DNA of 8,849 nucleotides, taken from the NCBI GenBank assembly GCA_051953655.1, contig JBQCIO010000099.1, forward strand, positions 1 to 8,849, read 5' to 3'. Positions 4,514 through 8,849 of the stretch are shown in pieces (within the stretch, counting starts at the first letter, position 1; every line of letters begins with the position of its first letter). A program made the translations under genes and the position numbers. The DNA is from JBQCHF01 sp051953655 (GTDB lineage: Bacteria; Actinomycetota; Actinomycetes; Motilibacterales; Motilibacteraceae). The notes below the pieces were generated by a model, which had not been told where the DNA came from, did no database searches, and saw only the letters and a program-made list of their open reading frames with translations.

Positions 4514-6721
4514 TCAGCGGCCGACGAGCCGTCGGACGGTCCCGACGAGCTCGGCCTGGTCGAACTCGCTCTTGAGCAGGTACGCGTTGGCGCCGGCGTC
4601 CAGCCCGGCCCGCCGGTCGGCGTCGTCGCCGCGGCTGGTCATGATCACCACGGGGACCTCGGACCAGCCGTTGGTCCGGCGGATCTGGCGGGTCAGCGTG
4701 AAGCCGTCCATGCCGGGCATCTCGACGTCGGAGACGACGAGGTCCGCGGGCTCGCCGGACAGCCGGGCCGCGCCGTCCAGCCCGTCCACGGCGGTGACCA
4801 CGTCGTAGCCGGCCGACTCGAGGATCGCCCGCTGCAGCTCGCGGACTCCCACCGAGTCCTCCACCACGAGCACCCGCGCACGCCCGGAACGCTGCGCGGG
4901 CAGCGCGGCGACCACCTTCTCCGACAACGCGTCGGAGATGGCGGGTGGCGGAGCCGCCGTGCCAGCGTGGGCGACCGCGAGCTCCCGGACGTCGAGCAGC
5001 AGCACGACCCGCCCGTCGCCGTCGATCGTCGCGCCGGGCAGCGCGGGCAGCCGTCCCAGGAAGCCGCCGAGCTCCTTCACGACCAGCTCGACCTCGTCCT
5101 CGAGGCGGTCCACCGCCCAGGCCAGCTCCTCGCCGGCCCGCCCCCACCGCACGACGACGGCCGCCCGCGGCGACCGCGCGCCGGGCGTGCCGAGGACCGC
5201 GCCGAGGTCGAGCACCGGCAGGGTGCGCCCGTTGCGGACTATGCACGGGGTGCCCGCCACGTCGTGCACCGGCACCCCGACCAGGCTCACCGTCTCCACC
5301 ACCGCGGGCACCGGCAGCGCGTACCGCTCCTCACCGACCCGGGCGAGCAGGCAGCGCACCACGCCCAGCGTCACCGGCAGCACGATGGTGAACCGCGTCC
5401 CGTGCCCGGGCTCGGAGGTCACGTCCACGGTGCCGCCGAGGTCCTGGACCGACGTGCTCACGACGTCGAGGCCGACGCCGCGACCGGACGTCTCGCTCAC
5501 CTCGGTGCGGGTGCTGAACCCCGGGGCGAACAGCACGCGCAGCAGCGCCGGGCCCGAGTCGGTCGCGCCGGGCTCGAGCAGCCCGCGGCCGACCGCGGCG
5601 TCGCGCAGCGCGTCCTCGTCCACGCCGCGGCCGTCGTCGGCGACCTCCACCACGACGCTCGCGCCGGCGGCCCGGGCGGTCACCGTGACCGTGGCGGTGG
5701 CCGGCTTGCCCGCCGCCGTCCACTCGGCCGGTGCCTCGCAGCCGTGGTCGACGGCGTTGGTGACCAGGTGCCGCAACGCGTCGGCCACGGCGTCGAGCAC
5801 GCGTGCGTCCAGCTCGACGTCCTGCCCCTCGAGCACCAGGCGCACCTGCTTGCCGGTCCGCCCGGCGAGCTCGCGCACCAGCGCCTCGAACGCGGCCACC
5901 ACCCGGCGCACCGGCACCATCGCCAGCCCGAGCGAGGCCTCGCGCACCGCCTCCAGCCGCGCCTGCGACTCCTCCGCGCGCCCGGCGAGCGCCCGGCCGG
6001 CCTCCGTCATCCGGTCCCCGAGCCCACCCAGCGCGTGCAGCGCCAGCGCCGCCTCCTCGGGCATGACGACGCCGCCGGCCTGGAGGGACGCCCGCAGCTG
6101 GCGCACCAGCCGGCGGTGCTCGTCCACCAGACCGGTCAGCGCGGCGCCGTCGCGGCCGACCCGTCGCGCCACCAGCTCGGCCTCGCCGACGACGTCGAGC
6201 AGCCCGTGCACCCGGCGCGCGGGCACCCGCACCCAGCCGCCCGGCGCGTCCACGACGTGTGCATCGACCTCGTCGTCCTCCGACGGAGCGTCGGAGAGAG
6301 GTTCGGGCAGGACCGGGAGGTGCACCGGCTCCGCGCCGGCCAGCGCCGCGCCGAGGGCGTCCAGCACCGGCTCGAGGTCTGCGGCCGCGAGCGGACGGTC
6401 CGCCCCGGGCAGCGCCCGGCGGATCGCCTCCACGGCCACCAGCAGCACGTCGACGACGTCGGTGCGCACCGGCACCCGACCGTCGCGCAGGGCGCCGAGC
6501 AGGTCCTCGCACCGGTGCGCCACCGCGACGACGTGGTCGAGGGAGAGCATCCGGGCCGAGCCCTTGACGGTGTGCGCGTCCCGGAAGAGCGCGGCCACCA
6601 CCTGCCGGGGCGACGGGTGACCCTCCAGCCGCAGCAGCCCGGCCGACAGCGAGGCGAGCCGGTCCTCGACCTCGGCGCGGAAGGTCGCCAAGAGCTCGGG
6701 GTCCTCCGCCCAGCCGGCCAT
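4514..6721 (-). CDS. cheA: Hybrid chemotaxis histidine kinase CheA with C-terminal receiver domain
   Basis: This 735-residue cytoplasmic kinase has an Hpt/P1 domain (about 6-105) with phospho-acceptor H50 in FRDAHTVKGSARML. A linker with an acidic stretch (about 105-160) shows no recognisable P2 domain. P3 dimerisation helices (about 162-255) start at VRVPARRVHGLLDVVGEAEL. The P4 ATPase follows (about 260-450): N box N322 (HLVTNAVDHG), G1 box DDGRG (362-366), F box FAPGFST, G2 box GRGVG (413-417). Then come P5/CheW-like (about 450-590) and a receiver (about 614-735) with E621/D622, phospho-acceptor D665, T695 and K717. It should autophosphorylate under control of the neighbouring receptor and CheW, and pass phosphate to its own receiver and/or the REC-GAF protein. 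Layout resembles FrzE- and ChpA/PilL-type kinases. The frame stays open far upstream, so the start is inferred: ATG 6721 is 20 bases past the receptor stop, has a weak GGGGCG upstream and begins just before the Hpt helix. Confidence 0.95.
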   Translation of the reverse strand: MAGWAEDPELLATFRAEVEDRLASLSAGLLRLEGHPSPRQVVAALFRDAHTVKGSARMLSLDHVVAVAHRCEDLLGALRDGRVPVRTDVVDVLLVAVEAIRRALPGADRPLAAADLEPVLDALGAALAGAEPVHLPVLPEPLSDAPSEDDEVDAHVVDAPGGWVRVPARRVHGLLDVVGEAELVARRVGRDGAALTGLVDEHRRLVRQLRASLQAGGVVMPEEAALALHALGGLGDRMTEAGRALAGRAEESQARLEAVREASLGLAMVPVRRVVAAFEALVRELAGRTGKQVRLVLEGQDVELDARVLDAVADALRHLVTNAVDHGCEAPAEWTAAGKPATATVTVTARAAGASVVVEVADDGRGVDEDALRDAAVGRGLLEPGATDSGPALLRVLFAPGFSTRTEVSETSGRGVGLDVVSTSVQDLGGTVDVTSEPGHGTRFTIVLPVTLGVVRCLLARVGEERYALPVPAVVETVSLVGVPVHDVAGTPCIVRNGRTLPVLDLGAVLGTPGARSPRAAVVVRWGRAGEELAWAVDRLEDEVELVVKELGGFLGRLPALPGATIDGDGRVVLLLDVRELAVAHAGTAAPPPAISDALSEKVVAALPAQRSGRARVLVVEDSVGVRELQRAILESAGYDVVTAVDGLDGAARLSGEPADLVVSDVEMPGMDGFTLTRQIRRTNGWSEVPVVIMTSRGDDADRRAGLDAGANAYLLKSEFDQAELVGTVRRLVGR

Positions 6722-6741
6722 CGTCGTCGCCCCGGTCCGGC

Positions 6742-8322
6742 TCAGGAGACGCGGAACTGCTCGATGGAGGCGCGCAGCTCCGCGGCCAGGGTGTTGAGCT
6801 GGGCCGCCGCGGCGGCCGACTGCTTGGAGCCCACGGCGTACTGCCGGGAGACGTCGGAGACCGCCGTCATGGCCGAGACGACCTGGTCCGAGGCCGACCG
6901 CTGCTGCTGCGTCGCGATCGAGATCTCCTTGGCGGCGGTGGTGGTCTCGTCCACCATGCCGCTGATCCGCTCGAGGGCGTCGACGACGTCGCGGGCCAGC
7001 GCCGAGCCGCTCGCCACCTCCTTGGCCCCCTCCTCGGAGGCGAGGATGGTCGCGTTGGTCTCGGCCTGGATCTGGGTGACGATCGCCTGGATGCGCCCGG
7101 CGCTCTCCTGCGACCGTTCGGCCAGCTTGCGGATCTCGGTGGCGACGACGGCGAAGCCGCGGCCGTGCTCGCCGGCGCGCGCGGCCTCGATGGCGGCGTT
7201 CAGCGCGAGCAGGTTGGTCTGGTCGGCCAGGTCGTCGATCACCTCGAGGATCCGGCCGATCTCCTGGCTCTTCTCCCCCAGCGACAGCGAGCGCGCGGCG
7301 ATCGAGTCGACCCGGTCGGAGATGGCGTCCATGGCGTGCACCGAGGCGGCGACGGCGCTGCGGCCCTCCTCGGCGTGGCGCAGGGTCTCGGCGGCGTAGC
7401 GGGCCACCGACTCGGCGGTCTCGGCGATCTGCGCGGCCGTGGCGGCCAGCTCCTCGATGGTGCTGGTGGTCTCGGCGACAGCGGAGGACTGCTCGCTGGC
7501 GCTGGCCGCGTGCTCCTCGGCGGTCGTCAGCAGCTCGCCGGCGCTGGCCGTGATCTGCTCGCCGCCGCTGCGGATCTGGGCGACCAGCGAGCGCAGGTTG
7601 GCCACGGTGTGGTTGTAGGCGCGGGCCAGCTCGTCCAGCGCGGCGTCGGTCTGCGCCACCTGGCCGGCCGCGGCGGCGTCGTCGACGTGCACGGCCAGGT
7701 CGCCCTGCGCGGTGCGGGCCAGCGCCGCGGAGAGCTCCTCCACCCGCGCGGCCAGCTCGTCGCGGCGGGCTTGCGCGGCGCGGCTGCTGACGATGAAGGC
7801 GTCGGCCAGCTCGCCGTCGATGACCGGCATCGCCGCGAGCACCGCGATGGCGAGGAACGCCACCGGCACGGTGGTCTCGGTGAGGCTGTGGGTGAGGGCG
7901 CCGACGACGGCCAGCCCGCCGCCGCACAGCACGGCGAAGGCGGCGTTCTGCCAGCGGGTCAGCACCACCGAGGCGAACAGGGTGGCCGGGGCGAGCAGCA
8001 GCCACAGCGGGCCGCGCAGCCCGCCGGTGGCCGCGGCCATCGCCAGGGCGTAGCCGGCCTGCCCGATGAGGACCAGGTGCGCGGGGCCGATCCGGCCGCC
8101 GCCGAGGCCCAGCCGGTCCCCTACCGCGCCGCCGGCCGCCGCCAGCGCGGTGGCGGTGGCCGCCAGCGCCACGCCGACCAGCAGCCCGCCGACCGCGCCG
8201 GGCCAGTTCACCTGCTCCGGCGCACCGAAGCGCGCCAGCAGCAGGGTGCCGGCCAGGCCCAGCGCGACCGCGAACCACAGGGCACCGGCCGCCGTCGCCG
8301 TGAGCCGTCGCGAGCTCTCCAC
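6742..8322 (-). CDS. Methyl-accepting chemotaxis protein with six predicted TM segments
   Basis: This 526-residue inner-membrane receptor has its N-terminus carrying six likely transmembrane segments (about 10-31, 42-64, 80-98, 103-121, 126-144, 150-166) joined by short loops. No large extracytoplasmic ligand-binding domain is present; sensing would be within the membrane or from its short loops. Residues about 167-200 start the cytoplasmic part with a HAMP-like region (about 185-245). A long coiled-coil signalling domain follows, with the highly conserved hairpin tip about 359-396 (VIDDLADQTNLLALNAAIEAARAGEHGRGFAVVATEIRKL) that contacts CheW and CheA. Gln/Glu-Ser/Ala-rich helices around 270-300 and 465-485 are candidate methylation stretches. 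The C-terminus (EQFRVS) lacks an NWETF-like CheR/CheB tether. GTG at 8322 is chosen because AGGAGGG (8337-8331) precedes it by 8 bases and the first TM follows at once. An upstream in-frame ATG at 8370 has no well-spaced ribosome binding site and would add 16 polar residues. Confidence 0.93.
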   Translation of the reverse strand: MESSRRLTATAAGALWFAVALGLAGTLLLARFGAPEQVNWPGAVGGLLVGVALAATATALAAAGGAVGDRLGLGGGRIGPAHLVLIGQAGYALAMAAATGGLRGPLWLLLAPATLFASVVLTRWQNAAFAVLCGGGLAVVGALTHSLTETTVPVAFLAIAVLAAMPVIDGELADAFIVSSRAAQARRDELAARVEELSAALARTAQGDLAVHVDDAAAAGQVAQTDAALDELARAYNHTVANLRSLVAQIRSGGEQITASAGELLTTAEEHAASASEQSSAVAETTSTIEELAATAAQIAETAESVARYAAETLRHAEEGRSAVAASVHAMDAISDRVDSIAARSLSLGEKSQEIGRILEVIDDLADQTNLLALNAAIEAARAGEHGRGFAVVATEIRKLAERSQESAGRIQAIVTQIQAETNATILASEEGAKEVASGSALARDVVDALERISGMVDETTTAAKEISIATQQQRSASDQVVSAMTAVSDVSRQYAVGSKQSAAAAAQLNTLAAELRASIEQFRVS

Positions 8323-8480
8323 GTCGCCGTCCCTCCTGCCGCGGTCGATGCGCCTGCCGTCACTGCCCATGGGCTGCTGGGACCTCTGCTCGCGCGGGTC
8401 CCCTGGTGCCACATCGGCGCGGCCGGGGGGCGCCTGAAGCCATGGCCCGGCGAGGGCCCGGCGGGACGAGCCGCTCGCGG
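8323..8480 (-). other. Spacer between cheW and the receptor gene, with RBS and tandem repeat
   Basis: This 158-bp gap is the largest within the chemosensory cluster. It holds the receptor's strong ribosome binding site AGGAGGG (8337-8331) and a tandem pair of 11-base units, GGCCCGGCGAG (8444-8454) and GGCCCGGCGGG (8455-8465), just downstream of the cheW stop. The gap is long enough for an internal promoter, but no convincing -35/-10 pair was seen. No gene is supported. Confidence 0.5.
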
Positions 8481-8849
8481 TCAGCGGGCGCGGGGAAGCC
8501 GGTCCCGCAGCGCGAGCACGGCCGCGGCGTCGAGCACGCCGAGCGGCCCGTGGGCGTCGAGCAGCTGGCCGCACAGCAGGGCGGCGGCCGAGCCGGCCAC
8601 CGTCGGCGGCAGGGGCTCGAGCGGGGCCAGCGCGCCGTCGTGGACCCCGGGCACGGCCTCGGCCAGCACGCCGACGGCCGGGGTGGCGCCGCCGCCTGCG
8701 GGGGTGAGCACGACGAACCGGGCACTGGTGGGCAGCGGTGGGGCGGGGGCCTCGAGCAGGAGCCGCAGGTCCACGACCGGCAGCACGCGCCCGCGCCAGT
8801 TCGCCACCCCGGCGAGCCAGGCCGGGGCGTTCGGCACCCGGGTCAGCGG
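8481..8849 (-). CDS. cheW: CheW-like coupling protein, 5' end outside the window
   Basis: The last 122 residues of a CheW-domain protein are present; the frame runs off the right edge (first complete codon at 8849-8847), so the start is not visible. The visible segment begins TRVPNAPAWLAGVANWRGRVLPVVDLRLLL, the classic CheW strand-turn-strand motif (compare family VPxxPxxVxGVxNLRGxxxPVxDLR), here with NW in place of NL. The following strands (SARFVVLT, AVGVLAEAVPGVHDG) and the final GVLDAAAVLAL fit the second half of the fold. CheW is the cytoplasmic adaptor joining receptor tips to CheA; its position directly before the receptor and cheA genes supports that role. CheW proteins are usually about 150-180 residues, so roughly 30-60 residues are missing. 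The window could show the tail of a larger CheW-containing protein, but that is less likely. Confidence 0.85.
   Translation of the reverse strand, partial: PLTRVPNAPAWLAGVANWRGRVLPVVDLRLLLEAPAPPLPTSARFVVLTPAGGGATPAVGVLAEAVPGVHDGALAPLEPLPPTVAGSAAALLCGQLLDAHGPLGVLDAAAVLALRDRLPRAR

Noticed and set aside
4967..7399. An 810-codon open frame on the plus strand opposite cheA and the receptor gene
   Set aside because: It is the antisense shadow of strongly supported chemotaxis genes; its translation is His/Arg/Pro/Gly-rich and low in complexity, as expected when GC-rich codons are read on the other strand.
4514..8278. A single 1254-residue minus-strand protein including CheA
   Set aside because: Only the last 735 residues resemble a protein family. 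The upstream part is an Arg/Gly/Ala-rich out-of-frame reading of the receptor gene, which has its own clear frame and start.
8323..8370. ATG at 8370 as the receptor start
   Set aside because: It lies in frame but lacks a well-placed ribosome binding site and adds 16 mainly charged residues; the GTG at 8322 has AGGAGGG at 8-base spacing directly before the first membrane helix.

Overview
The window comes from a high-GC actinobacterium. Coding regions are strongly GC-rich with G/C in third codon positions, GTG starts are frequent, and several proteins belong to actinobacterial families (a seven-iron FdxA-type ferredoxin; a GNAT protein resembling Mycobacterium tuberculosis Rv0428c). A motile soil actinobacterium, for example of the Geodermatophilales, would fit, but that placement is inferred from gene content and base composition, without any database search.

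Left part (1-2454): a ferredoxin gene on the minus strand, followed by a perfect 10-bp GC hairpin that probably ends its transcript, is divergent from a two-gene plus-strand unit. That unit encodes a three-part GNAT acetyltransferase and, 16 bp later, a SirB1/transglutaminase-like protein. The 173-bp divergent spacer should hold both promoters.

Middle (2455-2846): a 392-bp gap between convergent transcription units with no supportable gene. It is clearly less GC-rich than its surroundings and contains a 54-bp quasi-palindrome that could act as a bidirectional terminator, plus a 13-bp direct repeat. By coincidence or descent, one reading frame through the palindrome looks like a LacI-type helix-turn-helix.

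Right part (2847-8849, all minus strand): transcription runs from the right edge leftwards through cheW (5' end outside the window), a six-TM methyl-accepting chemoreceptor, a hybrid CheA with a C-terminal receiver domain, and a stand-alone receiver-GAF response regulator. A flavin reductase gene follows after an 80-bp gap and may be independent. The four signalling genes form a compact chemosensory pathway. The receptor and CheW would control CheA autophosphorylation on His50; phosphate could then pass to the CheA receiver (Asp665) or to the separate receiver-GAF protein (Asp63). No cheR, cheB, CheY-only gene or flagellar gene is seen here, and the regulator has no DNA-binding domain. The output (flagellar, pilus-based or another cellular function) therefore cannot be decided from this window.

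No tRNA, rRNA, CRISPR array, insertion sequence or phage gene was recognised.
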